DNA from: an uncultured bacterium
GTDB taxonomy: Bacteria; Verrucomicrobiota; Kiritimatiellia; RFP12; UBA1067
Length of the DNA: 6,696 nucleotides
NCBI GenBank assembly: GCA_902773475.1
Contig: CACYEO010000202.1
Location: 1 to 6,696, forward strand
Direction: 5' to 3'
Positions 1 to 6,585 of the stretch are shown piece by piece; positions within the stretch are counted from its first letter, which is position 1; every line of letters begins with the position of its first letter. The notes under the pieces are model-generated. The model was not told the DNA's origin. It saw only the letters and a list, made by a program, of their open reading frames with translations, and searched no databases. A program made the translations under genes and the position numbers.

Positions 1-1
1 G

Positions 2-580
2 GAGGCGCGCAATCCCGATGCGTACGCGAAAGCGTTGCAGATATGCCGCAAGTTCGACAGAAAACCGCGCGTGAAAGAACCTCCGAAAGATGCGAACGGC
101 AAAAAACGTCCGCGCTTCCCGAGGATGAAGTTCGGCGGCGAAATCGTTTCCGGCGGCGCGGTCCCGCGCCCGCACCCGCTGCTGCGCGACGCAAAGGCGA
201 ACGATCCTTCCCGCTGGGACGCATTTTCCGACGAGACCCCGTGCGGGCTTACGACGGTGTCTGCGGACGAAGACAAGGCGCCGTCGGTGGAATTGCGCCT
301 GCCGCGTCCGGTGGAACTGCGCGGCGCGGTCGTCTGCGCGAAAGATCCGAAAGACGCGCTGCTCGCCGCTCCGTTCCGCCTGCTTGCAAGCGAAGACGGA
401 AAAGACTGGCGGCTCCTTTACGAAGAAAAAGAAGGCGCCGCGCCGAAAGAGAGGATGGAAATAGATCTGCGGGGCGATCGCATGAGAACCCGCCTGCTGC
501 GTGCCGAACGCGCGGCAGGCGTCACGAACGCTCCGTTCGCGCTTTCGAAAATGGTGATATATGGAAAGAAGACGAATTGA
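2..580 (+). CDS. C-terminal part of a protein with a discoidin (F5/8 type C)-like domain, 5' truncated
   Basis: The frame is open from the window edge to the TGA at 578-580, so the true start lies upstream. About 192 residues are visible. The first part is basic and rich in Lys, Arg and Pro. From about nucleotide 130 the protein looks like a discoidin/F5-8C beta-sandwich: a GGEIVSGGAV segment, then PSRWDAFSDE, a strand-like VELRLPRPVELRGAVV, the SEDGKDWRLLYEE motif typical of such domains, and a C-terminal FALSKMVIYGKK. These domains usually bind carbohydrate or protein surfaces on exported proteins, but the N-terminus is missing, so export and any catalytic domain cannot be judged. Its end overlaps the next gene by 20 bp, which suggests co-transcription. 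The domain call rests on remembered family pattern, not on a profile search. I do not recognise the whole protein. Confidence 0.6.
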   Translation, partial: EARNPDAYAKALQICRKFDRKPRVKEPPKDANGKKRPRFPRMKFGGEIVSGGAVPRPHPLLRDAKANDPSRWDAFSDETPCGLTTVSADEDKAPSVELRLPRPVELRGAVVCAKDPKDALLAAPFRLLASEDGKDWRLLYEEKEGAAPKERMEIDLRGDRMRTRLLRAERAAGVTNAPFALSKMVIYGKKTN

Positions 581-1280
581 CCGCCCGCAGCCCGAGGATC
601 TGCCTTTAGACGTCCTTTTCGAAGACCGGGATATCATAGCGGTGGACAAACCCGCCGGAATGGCGGTGCATCCGTCCCCCGGATATGAAAGCGGAACCGT
701 CGTGAATGCGCTTCTCGCGGCATGCCCGTCGATTCGCGGCGTGGGAAGCGAGGAACGCCCCGGCATCGTGCACAGGCTCGACATTGGAACGAGCGGGGTG
801 CTGCTTGCGGCCAAGACCGCGCGCGCGTACCATGCTTTTCGCGAGATGTTTTCGGACAAGCGCGGGGTCGTCAAAAAATATCTTGCGGTCATCCACGGGG
901 CGCCGCACGCGAAAACCGGTACGCTGGAGACTTTGATAGGGCGCAAGCCATGGGATCCGCGGAGGATGGCGGTGGACGTTCCGGACGGGAAGCCCGCAAT
1001 CACGCATTGGCGCGTGCTTGCGAGGCATGGCGGGATTTCCCTTGCGGAATTCACGATAGAAACGGGCCGCACGCACCAGATACGCGTCCACGCCGCGCAT
1101 CTGGGATGCCCCGTGGCCGGAGATCCGCTCTACGGGGCGAAAGAAAAAGACGCGCGCATGAGACCCCGCCCGGAAAGACCCCTTCTCCACGCCGCCGTGC
1201 TTGGATTCCGCCATCCGTTCACCGGCGGCAGGATCGAAATCTCCGCCCCTCCCCCGCCGGATATCGTCTACGCCGGCTGA
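561..1280 (+). CDS. RluA-family RNA pseudouridine synthase without S4 domain
   Basis: The 239-residue enzyme is predicted to convert specific uridines in rRNA or tRNA to pseudouridine in the cytoplasm. The N-terminal DIIAVDKPAGMAVHP (about residues 24-38) is the usual RluA-family opening. RPGIVHRLDIGTSG (66-79) holds the HRLD motif, with the catalytic aspartate at D74. ETGRTHQIRVH (167-177), GDPLYG (187-192) and LLHA (208-211) are the remaining family motifs. No S4 RNA-binding domain precedes the catalytic core, so it is closer in layout to short RluA or TruC than to RluC or RluD; the target site cannot be assigned. The ATG at 561 lies inside the preceding gene (20-bp overlap), with only a weak GGTGA very close upstream, so translation may depend on the upstream gene. 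The usual Lys after HRLD is Ile here, a tolerated variable position. Confidence 0.93.
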   Translation: MERRRIDRPQPEDLPLDVLFEDRDIIAVDKPAGMAVHPSPGYESGTVVNALLAACPSIRGVGSEERPGIVHRLDIGTSGVLLAAKTARAYHAFREMFSDKRGVVKKYLAVIHGAPHAKTGTLETLIGRKPWDPRRMAVDVPDGKPAITHWRVLARHGGISLAEFTIETGRTHQIRVHAAHLGCPVAGDPLYGAKEKDARMRPRPERPLLHAAVLGFRHPFTGGRIEISAPPPPDIVYAG

Positions 1281-1290
1281 CGGACGGGTG

Positions 1291-1332
1291 CGGCGCCGCG
1301 CCGCGAACCGTTGCAATGGCGCGGCGGCGTTT
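1291..1332 (+). terminator. GC-rich hairpin between the pseudouridine synthase gene and nadK, possible weak terminator
   Basis: Arms 1291-1302 and 1318-1329 pair over 12 positions with one mismatch, around a 15-nt loop. The right arm is followed only by TTT (1330-1332) and then GATAG, so the U-tract is poor. It sits 10 bp after the stop codon of the pseudouridine synthase gene. It could end some transcripts of the upstream genes, or simply be structure in the leader region. The loop contains the TTGCAA of the proposed nadK promoter. Confidence 0.4.
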
Positions 1333-1340
1333 GATAGACT
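1311..1340 (+). promoter_or_regulatory. Possible sigma70-type promoter of nadK
   Basis: TTGCAA (1311-1316) and TAGACT (1335-1340) are separated by 18 bp. Each matches four of six consensus bases, including the key first T, the A at position 2 and the last T of the -10 box. Initiation about 7 nt downstream would fall almost on the GTG start of nadK at 1348, giving a leaderless or near-leaderless mRNA. This agrees with the lack of a Shine-Dalgarno sequence there. It is a motif-level prediction only. Confidence 0.35.
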
Positions 1341-1347
1341 TTCAGCC

Positions 1348-2196
1348 GTGAAAGCAATACTTTTCCATGCGAACGGAGACAAGCCGCGCGCCGTGGACGC
1401 GGTGCGGGAACTGTCTATGCACGCCGCGCGCGCGGGGCTGTCGGTGCTGCCGCCGGATTCCCCTGCGCGGCCGGACTTCGTCATAGCCGTGGGCGGCGAC
1501 GGAACGATGCTGTCCGCAGTCCACAGACATCCGGGCGTGCCGCTGCTCGGCTTGAATCTCGGTTCGCTCGGTTTTCTCGCGGGAGTCGAGGAGCCGAGTT
1601 TCGCCGCCGCGCTCGACGACCTCGCCGCCGGACGGTTCAAAATCGCCGAGCGCACCGCGCTCAAGTCGAAAGTCGTCCGCGCATCGGGCGGTGAAATCCC
1701 GCTGCCGGACGCGCTGAACGATGTCGTGGTGTCGCGTTCCGCCGCCGGACACGCCGCATGTCTCGAACTCCGCGCGGACGGAGTCAAGGTTTCGTCGTTT
1801 CTCGCGGACGGCCTTATCGTAGCCACGCCTACCGGCTCTACGGCATATTCGCTTGCTGCGGGCGGTCCGATTCTCATGCCGGATTCCGCCGCCTTCGCCG
1901 TCACGCCGGCGTGTCCGCACGCGCTCGCGTCGCGTCCGCTCGTCCTTCCGGATTCGGCCGTGCTTTCGGTCTCTCCCGCACCGAAAGGGCCGGACGCCCC
2001 CGTCCCTCCCCTTTCCGCTTCTGCGGACGGTACGGATCCTGTCCCCGTGGAGCCTGAAGACAAGGTCGAGATATCGAAATCCGGCGTGCGCATTCCTCTT
2101 GTCGAACTCGAAGGATACAATGCGTATGAAGTCCTGAGCCGCAAACTCGGCTGGGCCGGCGGATTCCGGCGGAGCGTCCCCGATGGAAGAAATTGA
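1348..2196 (+). CDS. nadK: NAD kinase
   Basis: ATP-dependent NAD+ 2'-phosphorylation to NADP+ in the cytoplasm; the main route to NADP. The 282-residue product has the hallmark GGDGT (49-53), NLGSLGFLAG (70-79), the ND pair at 124-125 in LNDVVVSR, the glycine-rich signature DGLIVATPTGSTAYS (154-168) followed by LAAGGP, and TPACPHALASRP (186-197). Length is normal for bacterial NadK. The open frame extends further upstream, but GTG at 1348 is preferred because it gives the typical short first strand (VKAILFHANGDKP) and because the extension would be antisense-like text over the pseudouridine synthase gene. No Shine-Dalgarno sequence precedes this GTG, which fits leaderless initiation or coupling. 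The 3' end overlaps rnc by 14 bp, so the two are probably co-expressed. Confidence 0.95.
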   Translation: MKAILFHANGDKPRAVDAVRELSMHAARAGLSVLPPDSPARPDFVIAVGGDGTMLSAVHRHPGVPLLGLNLGSLGFLAGVEEPSFAAALDDLAAGRFKIAERTALKSKVVRASGGEIPLPDALNDVVVSRSAAGHAACLELRADGVKVSSFLADGLIVATPTGSTAYSLAAGGPILMPDSAAFAVTPACPHALASRPLVLPDSAVLSVSPAPKGPDAPVPPLSASADGTDPVPVEPEDKVEISKSGVRIPLVELEGYNAYEVLSRKLGWAGGFRRSVPDGRN

Positions 2197-2851
2197 GAAC
2201 GCGATAGGCTACAAGTTCAAGGATCCTGTTCTTCTGGAAACGGCGCTTACCGCGCCGGCCTACAGAATGGATCATCCTTCCGCCCGCGACAACCAGCGGC
2301 TTGAATTCCTCGGCGACGCCGTGTTCGGGCTTCTGTGCGCGGAGGCGTTCTACCGCGACCACGCCGAGGAAGACGAAGGCGGCATGACGGTGCGCAGGAC
2401 GCATTTCGCGAGCGGCCGCGCGCTTGCAACCGCCGCCGAGAGCATAGGGCTTTCTTCGCATCTCAGGCTCAACAAGGCGGGCAAGCTTCCCAAGCCGGGC
2501 GGCAAGGCGGCGGCGGACGCGATGGAAGCGCTTCTCGGCGCGGTGTGGATAGACGGCGGGGTCGATGCCGCGCGGGCGGTCTTTGCGAGGCTCTGGCCCG
2601 ATGCTTCGGCGCCTTTCGATCCCTGGGCGGACAATCCCAAAGGCCGGCTTCAGCTGTACACGCAAAGCCGCAAGCCGCCGACTGTGCCGGAATACACGGT
2701 CATGTCCGTGTCCGGGCCGATGCATGCGCCGTCGTGGAAAGTGCGCGCTTCCGTGCCCGGCATCGGCGAAGCGGTTTGCGAAGGACCCACTAAACACGCC
2801 GCTGAAGCGGCGGCCGCGGCGGAAATCCTGCGAATCGCCGGCATCAAATGA
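2183..2851 (+). CDS. rnc: Ribonuclease III
   Basis: Double-strand-specific endoribonuclease acting in rRNA precursor processing and mRNA turnover. The 222-residue protein starts with the catalytic RIIID domain: signature NQRLEFLGDAV (37-47) with E41 and D45, and the second metal-ligand pair in DAMEALLGAVWIDGG (112-126), D112 and E115. A C-terminal dsRNA-binding domain follows from NPKGRLQLYTQ (151-161) to GPTKHAAEAAAAAEIL (201-216), complete with the conserved GPTKHAA end. The length is usual. The position matching E38 of the E. coli enzyme is Gln (Q38); the four main acidic ligands are kept, so activity is expected. The ATG lies within nadK, with GGAG at 2171-2174 eight nt upstream. No clear terminator follows, so read-through into the next gene is possible. 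Confidence 0.96.
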   Translation: MEEIENAIGYKFKDPVLLETALTAPAYRMDHPSARDNQRLEFLGDAVFGLLCAEAFYRDHAEEDEGGMTVRRTHFASGRALATAAESIGLSSHLRLNKAGKLPKPGGKAAADAMEALLGAVWIDGGVDAARAVFARLWPDASAPFDPWADNPKGRLQLYTQSRKPPTVPEYTVMSVSGPMHAPSWKVRASVPGIGEAVCEGPTKHAAEAAAAAEILRIAGIK

Positions 2852-2871
2852 AAAATTTGCTGTCAGATTGG

Positions 2872-2900
2872 ATGATTCCCGCCCCCTTCACGCTTATGAC
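2872..2900 (+). promoter_or_regulatory. Weak promoter candidate before the secreted repeat protein gene
   Basis: ATGATT (2872-2877) and TATGAC (2895-2900) are 17 bp apart and match three and four of six sigma70 consensus bases. The 88-bp gap after rnc and the strong ribosome binding site downstream make a separate promoter plausible, but the match is poor and read-through from rnc is an alternative. Confidence 0.25.
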
Positions 2901-2939
2901 GGCAATGAAGCCGTGACAAAAAAAAGAAAGGATAACGAC

Positions 2940-3368
2940 ATGAACTTCAAGAAAACAGCCATTGCAGTCTGCGCAGTGTGCGTGGCGCTTCCAATGTTCG
3001 CGAGACACCGCCACCACGGCGGAGGGCTTTATCTCGCCGGCGGCATTCTGAACGCGGCTGCGGCGACGGCGAACATAGTCAACAGTTCAATCTACGGACC
3101 GCGCACGGTGTACGTGAATCCGCCGGTTGTCGCTTCGCCCGTAGTGACGGCTCCCGTCGTGACAACTCCGGTCGTTGAAACGTATTACAGCACGTATCCT
3201 TATACATCGACCTATTGGTACGGCGGATACTACGGCGGGTGCAGATCCCGCTTCCTTCCTCCGCCTCCTCCCCCGCGTCCTCACTTCGGCGGGTTCAGGG
3301 GCGGGTTCCGCGGCGGATTCCGCGGCGGACATCACGGCGGATTCCGCGGCGGGCGCCACAGACGCTGA
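2940..3368 (+). CDS. Small secreted Gly/His/Arg-rich repeat protein of unknown function
   Basis: The product is 142 residues. Residues 1-21 form a signal peptide: MNFKK, a hydrophobic stretch TAIAVCAVCVALP, and probable cleavage after MFA (A21). The mature start is His/Arg-rich (RHRHHGGG). Residues 30-52 are Ala/Gly-rich and mildly hydrophobic. Four five-residue repeats PVVxx cover 62-81, then a Tyr-rich stretch (82-98), one Cys (C101), six prolines (107-112), and six tetrad units of GGFR type (117-140). The protein likely acts in the periplasm or on the envelope, perhaps binding metal or polyanions through His and Arg; that is inference. I recognise no named family. The ATG at 2940 is chosen because it begins the signal peptide and has AGGA at 2929-2932 seven nt upstream. 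The same frame is open further upstream through rnc, which is a shadow. Confidence 0.8.
   Translation: MNFKKTAIAVCAVCVALPMFARHRHHGGGLYLAGGILNAAAATANIVNSSIYGPRTVYVNPPVVASPVVTAPVVTTPVVETYYSTYPYTSTYWYGGYYGGCRSRFLPPPPPPRPHFGGFRGGFRGGFRGGHHGGFRGGRHRR
3123..3182 (+). repeat. Four in-frame 15-nt repeats encoding PVVxx
   Basis: Units at 3123-3137, 3138-3152, 3153-3167 and 3168-3182 encode PVVAS, PVVTA, PVVTT and PVVET. Third-codon bases differ between units (gtt/gta/gtc), so the peptide pattern is better kept than the DNA. This points to selection on protein sequence rather than recent slippage. Confidence 0.85.
3288..3359 (+). repeat. Six 12-nt tandem units encoding GGFR-type tetrads
   Basis: Six consecutive 12-nt units (3288, 3300, 3312, 3324, 3336 and 3348) all begin with GGCGG. 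They encode GGFR, GGFR, GGFR, GGHH, GGFR and GGRH. Two units (3312 and 3336) are identical and a third (3300) differs from them by one base, so expansion by replication slippage or unequal exchange is likely. Confidence 0.9.
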
Positions 3369-3397
3369 CAGACGGATCGATATGGATGTTTGAAGAG

Positions 3398-3441
3398 GCG
3401 GCGCTTGCATCAGCCTATGATTGCAAGCGTCGCTCCTTTTT
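3398..3441 (+). terminator. Intrinsic terminator of the plus-strand genes, overlapping the end of the convergent oadA-like gene
   Basis: Arms 3398-3409 and 3422-3433 pair over 12 positions, 11 Watson-Crick and one G-U (3401/3430). Three more pairs (3410-3412 with 3418-3420) extend the stem past a bulged T at 3421, closing a GCCTA loop. The run TCCTTTTT (3434-3441) follows, giving a classic intrinsic terminator 29 nt after the secreted-protein stop codon. On the minus strand the same hairpin is followed by CTCTTCAAAC, a much weaker U-tract, so it may end that transcript only partly. Confidence 0.85.
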
Positions 3442-5272
3442 GCACCGCGGAGCCGTGCACTGCCGTAAACTTCAGTATCTTTCCGGAGCACGGCGCCTTG
3501 ATCGTGTTGAAAAGCTTCATCGCTTCCACGATGCAGACGGGGTCGCCGGCTTTCACAGTGTCGCCTTCCTTGGCGACTTCGGGTTTTCCGGGTCCTGCGC
3601 TGCGGTAGAATGTGCCGTTGAGCGGCGCTGTCACCGGCGTTCCGGCGGGAAGCGTTCCGCCTGCGTCCTGCGAAGCGGCTTTTTCCGTTTCCGCCGCGGC
3701 GGATGAAGGCGCGGGAACGGGTGCGGCGGGCAGGGCCGCGGCGTTCGCCGGGATTTCGCCGCCGAGCGACGCGCGGACCAGTCCGGCAAGCGCGCGTCCG
3801 AGATCCGCAAAAGCTTTTTCGGCGGGATCCGCAGCGGGCTTTTCCGCAGGTGCGGACGCCGACTGCGCTTCTTCCGCGTCTGCAGGTATTGGATCGCGTT
3901 CGCCTTCCGGTTTTGCGCGCCACTTGAAGTAGCCGAGCGCGACTTCGGGGAACATGCAGTATGAAATGATGTCTTCTTCCGCCTTGATAAGCGAAGGATC
4001 GAGTTCCTTGGCCGCGGCGGCGAGCCCGGGCTTGAGCAGATCGGCCGGGCGGCAGTCTATCGGTTTGATTTCCTTCCCGACGAGTTTTTTGCGGAGTTTC
4101 GCGTCGATGGGCGCCGGCGTGCGGCCGTAGTATCCTGCGGCGTACAGGCGCGTTTCCTGCGGCACCACGCCGTAGCGCTCTCCGGAAAGGACGTTCATCA
4201 CGGACTGCACGCCGACGATTTGCGAGGTGGGCGTGACGAGCGGCGGATAGCCGAGGTCCTTGCGCACGCGGGGCAGTTCTTCGAGAACTTCGTCCAGCCT
4301 GTCCAGCGCGTCCTGCTGGGCGAGCTGCGAGCGCAGGTTGGAAATCATTCCGCCGGGGATGTTGTGGACGAGCACGCCGGCGTCGACAGGCTCCACCTTG
4401 CGCGAAGACGCGGGCTGGCGTTTCGACTTGAGTTCGCGGAAATACGCGTTTTCCTTCCCGACGGCTTTGAGGTCGAGATCCGTGGCGTACCCTTCGGATT
4501 CGAGTATCGCGAGCATCGATTCGGCCGGCGGCTGCGACGAGAAGGAGGAAAGGGTCGATACCGCGGTGTCTATGCATCCGGCTCCGGCTTCGACTGCGGC
4601 GAGATACATCGCCGCGGCCATTCCGGACGTGGCGTGCGAATGCACCTGGACAGGCATTTCCGGAAGGGCCGCGCATATCGCGGATACGAGCGCGCGCGCC
4701 GCGCCGGGCGTGAGTATGCCGGCCATGTCCTTTATGCAGATGGAATCCGCCCCGAGCGATGCCAGATCGCGCGCGAGCTTCACGTATTTTTCGACCGTGT
4801 GGACGGGCGAGACGGTGTAGGAGATCGTTCCCTGGGCGTGCGCGCCGTATTTCTTCACGGCCTTCATCGCGGTTTCAAGGTTGCGCGGATCGTTGAGCGC
4901 GTCGAACACTCGGAATATGTCCATGCCGTTTTCGCAGGCGAGCGCCACGCAGCGGTCCACCACGTCGTCCGGATAATGCTTGTAGCCGAGCGCGTTCTGT
5001 CCGCGCAGGAGCATCTGCAGCGGGGTCTTGCGGCAGACTTCCTTTATGCGGCGCAGGCGCTCCCACGGGTTTTCCCTCAGAAACCTCAGACATACGTCGA
5101 AGGTGGCGCCGCCCCAGCATTCGAGGGAGTAGTATCCGGCGCCGTCCACGGTTTCCGCGATGGCGAGAATGTCATCCGTCCTCATGCGCGTCGCCCACAG
5201 CGACTGGTGCGCGTCGCGCAGCGAAGTGTCCGTAAAGCGGATCTTGCGCGCAGAGTCTTTTTTTCTGTCCAT
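3410..5272 (-). CDS. Biotin-dependent carboxyltransferase, oxaloacetate decarboxylase alpha / pyruvate carboxylase B type
   Basis: The 620-residue enzyme moves CO2 between a biotin group and pyruvate/oxaloacetate. The HMGL-like carboxyltransferase domain (about 10-280) shows FTDTSLRDAHQS (13-24, D15), the lysine motif CIKDMAG (179-185, K181) and metal-binding VHSHATSG (210-217, H211 and H213). A PYC/OADA conserved domain (about 290-455) follows, with HNIPGGMISNL and QIVGVQSVMNVLSGERYGVV. An Ala/Pro-rich linker (about 461-545) leads to a biotinyl domain with EAMKL (583-587), biotin site K586. This last domain looks AccB-like. No biotin carboxylase or oadB/oadG membrane subunit is present in the window, so sodium-pump decarboxylase versus PycB cannot be decided. 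The ATG has GAAAGGA (plus 5280-5286) seven nt upstream. A TAAAAT (plus 5291-5296) in the 39-bp gap after ychF lacks a good -35. The stop codon lies in a terminator hairpin. Confidence 0.93.
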   Translation of the reverse strand: MDRKKDSARKIRFTDTSLRDAHQSLWATRMRTDDILAIAETVDGAGYYSLECWGGATFDVCLRFLRENPWERLRRIKEVCRKTPLQMLLRGQNALGYKHYPDDVVDRCVALACENGMDIFRVFDALNDPRNLETAMKAVKKYGAHAQGTISYTVSPVHTVEKYVKLARDLASLGADSICIKDMAGILTPGAARALVSAICAALPEMPVQVHSHATSGMAAAMYLAAVEAGAGCIDTAVSTLSSFSSQPPAESMLAILESEGYATDLDLKAVGKENAYFRELKSKRQPASSRKVEPVDAGVLVHNIPGGMISNLRSQLAQQDALDRLDEVLEELPRVRKDLGYPPLVTPTSQIVGVQSVMNVLSGERYGVVPQETRLYAAGYYGRTPAPIDAKLRKKLVGKEIKPIDCRPADLLKPGLAAAAKELDPSLIKAEEDIISYCMFPEVALGYFKWRAKPEGERDPIPADAEEAQSASAPAEKPAADPAEKAFADLGRALAGLVRASLGGEIPANAAALPAAPVPAPSSAAAETEKAASQDAGGTLPAGTPVTAPLNGTFYRSAGPGKPEVAKEGDTVKAGDPVCIVEAMKLFNTIKAPCSGKILKFTAVHGSAVQKGATLAIIG

Positions 5273-5311
5273 TTCGTCGTCCTTTCGGGGATTTTACGGT
5301 TTATGCTGTTT

Positions 5312-6433
5312 TCAGACGTTGAAGAGGAATTCCATGACGTCGCCGTCCTGCGGCTCGTATTCCTTGCCTTCGCTGCGGAGCGCGCCGGAGGCGCGCGCCC
5401 CCGCCACGCCGCCGTCTTTCACGTAATCGGCGTAGGAGATCACTTCGGCGCGGATGAAGCCGCGCTCGAAATCGGTGTGTATCACGCCGGCGCAGCGCGG
5501 CGCCTTCCAGCCGCGGCGGAAGGTCCAGGCGCGCACTTCTTTCGGTCCGGCGGTGAAATAGCTGGCGAGTCCGAGCGTGGAGTATGCAAGGCGGATCACG
5601 CGGTCGAGCCCGGACGATTCAAGTCCGTAGGAGGCGAGGAATTCCTTGCGCTCTTCGTCCGTGAGACCTGCGAGATCGGCTTCGACCTTCGCGGAAATCG
5701 TGCAAAGTTCGCAGCCTTGCGACGCCGCGTATTCGCGGAGCGCGGCGACGTGCGGATTGTGTTCGCCTTTGATGTCGTCCTCGTCCACGTTCGCGCAGTA
5801 GATGACCGGCTTTTCGGTCAGGAAGTTCAGTTCCTTGAGGACGGCGAGAACCGGGTCGCCTTCGCTCCTCGGGAAGGTGCGCACCGGACGCCCTTCGTTC
5901 AGGTGCGCGGCAAGCGCCTGCATCGCTTCCAGTTCGGGGCGTTTTTTCGGGTCGCTCTGCGCCTCGCGGCGGAACCGGTCGAGCCTCTTCGAAAGCGTTT
6001 CGAGGTCGGCGAGCACGAGTTCCGTTTCGATGATGCCCGCGTCGGCCGCCGGATCGACCGGTGCCGGTTTGTTGCCGCCTTCCGTCACGTGGATTATGTC
6101 GGGATTCTCGAAACAGCGCACTACGTGCAGGATCGCATGGCATTCGCGGATGTTGGAAAGGAACTTGTTGCCGAGCCCCTCCCCTTTGGACGCGCCTTTT
6201 ACGAGACCTGCGATGTCGGTGAAGTTCACCGTGGCTTTGACGATCTGCTGCGGCTTGGCGATTGCGGCGAGAGCGTCGAGCCTTGGGTCCTCGAGTTCCA
6301 CTACGGCCGTGTTCGGCTCGATCGTGCAGAACGGATAGTTCTCGGCGGCGGCCTGCTGTCTGCGCGTAAGCGCGTTGAAAAGTGTGGATTTGCCCACGTT
6401 CGGCAAACCCACGATACCTACTGAAAGCGGCAT
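5312..6433 (-). CDS. ychF: Ribosome-binding ATPase YchF (Obg/OLA1 family)
   Basis: The 373-residue P-loop NTPase binds ribosomes; in the family it prefers ATP to GTP and is linked to translation and stress responses. G1 is GLPNVGKS (9-16), switch region YPFCTIEP (33-40), and G3 DIAGLVKGASKGEGLGN (73-89). The G4 site is NVDE (215-218) instead of NKxD, the change tied to ATP use. A coiled-coil-like helical region (about 135-180) and a C-terminal TGS-type domain (about 295-373) follow, ending in EYEPQDGDVMEFLFNV, the characteristic YchF end. Length is slightly above the usual 363. The ATG at 6433 gives the canonical MPLSVGIVGLPNVGKS; GAAAGGA sits upstream at plus 6446-6452 with a longish 12-nt spacing. 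It is the first gene of a minus-strand pair with the carboxyltransferase gene. Confidence 0.97.
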   Translation of the reverse strand: MPLSVGIVGLPNVGKSTLFNALTRRQQAAAENYPFCTIEPNTAVVELEDPRLDALAAIAKPQQIVKATVNFTDIAGLVKGASKGEGLGNKFLSNIRECHAILHVVRCFENPDIIHVTEGGNKPAPVDPAADAGIIETELVLADLETLSKRLDRFRREAQSDPKKRPELEAMQALAAHLNEGRPVRTFPRSEGDPVLAVLKELNFLTEKPVIYCANVDEDDIKGEHNPHVAALREYAASQGCELCTISAKVEADLAGLTDEERKEFLASYGLESSGLDRVIRLAYSTLGLASYFTAGPKEVRAWTFRRGWKAPRCAGVIHTDFERGFIRAEVISYADYVKDGGVAGARASGALRSEGKEYEPQDGDVMEFLFNV

Positions 6434-6463
6434 GGTTCTTTTTCTTCCTTTCGCGGAGCGCGT

Positions 6464-6492
6464 ATTTTACCAAAACGGCGCGTCACTGTCAT
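6464..6492 (-). promoter_or_regulatory. Sigma70-type promoter of ychF
   Basis: Read on the minus strand, ATGACA (plus 6487-6492) is followed by a 17-bp spacer and TAAAAT (plus 6464-6469). Each box matches five of six consensus bases at ideal spacing. Transcription would start near 6457, leaving a leader of about 23 nt that carries the GAAAGGA ribosome binding site. It probably also drives the downstream carboxyltransferase gene. Confidence 0.72.
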
Positions 6493-6585
6493 ACTGGCAA
6501 AACAGGGAAAAGTGCGTGAAAAGTGCAATATGCAGCGGAACACCCCGGCTCAAACACCCAAAACCCAAACATTAAAACCCTGTCT

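Noticed and set aside
606..2144. 512-codon open frame on the minus strand opposite the pseudouridine synthase gene and nadK
   Set aside because: Low-complexity Ser/Arg/Ala-rich translation with no motif; antisense shadow of two well-supported genes.
2899..2914. Small inverted repeat ACGGC/GCCGT followed by an A-run before the secreted-protein gene
   Set aside because: Only five base pairs, and followed by A rather than T on the plus strand, with the T-run on the wrong side for the minus strand; not a terminator.
3087..4676. 529-codon minus-strand open frame overlapping the carboxyltransferase gene in another frame
   Set aside because: Extremely Arg-rich text without domains; out-of-frame shadow of a clear enzyme gene.
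5291..5296. TAAAAT -10-like box on the minus strand just before the carboxyltransferase gene
   Set aside because: No acceptable -35 box at 16-18 bp; co-transcription from the ychF promoter is the simpler reading, so it is not listed as a promoter.
4220..6424. 734-codon open frame on the plus strand across the carboxyltransferase gene and ychF
   Set aside because: It runs antisense to two strongly recognisable genes, is Arg/Phe/Val-rich without any domain, crosses their intergenic gap, and is explained by GC-rich codon bias.
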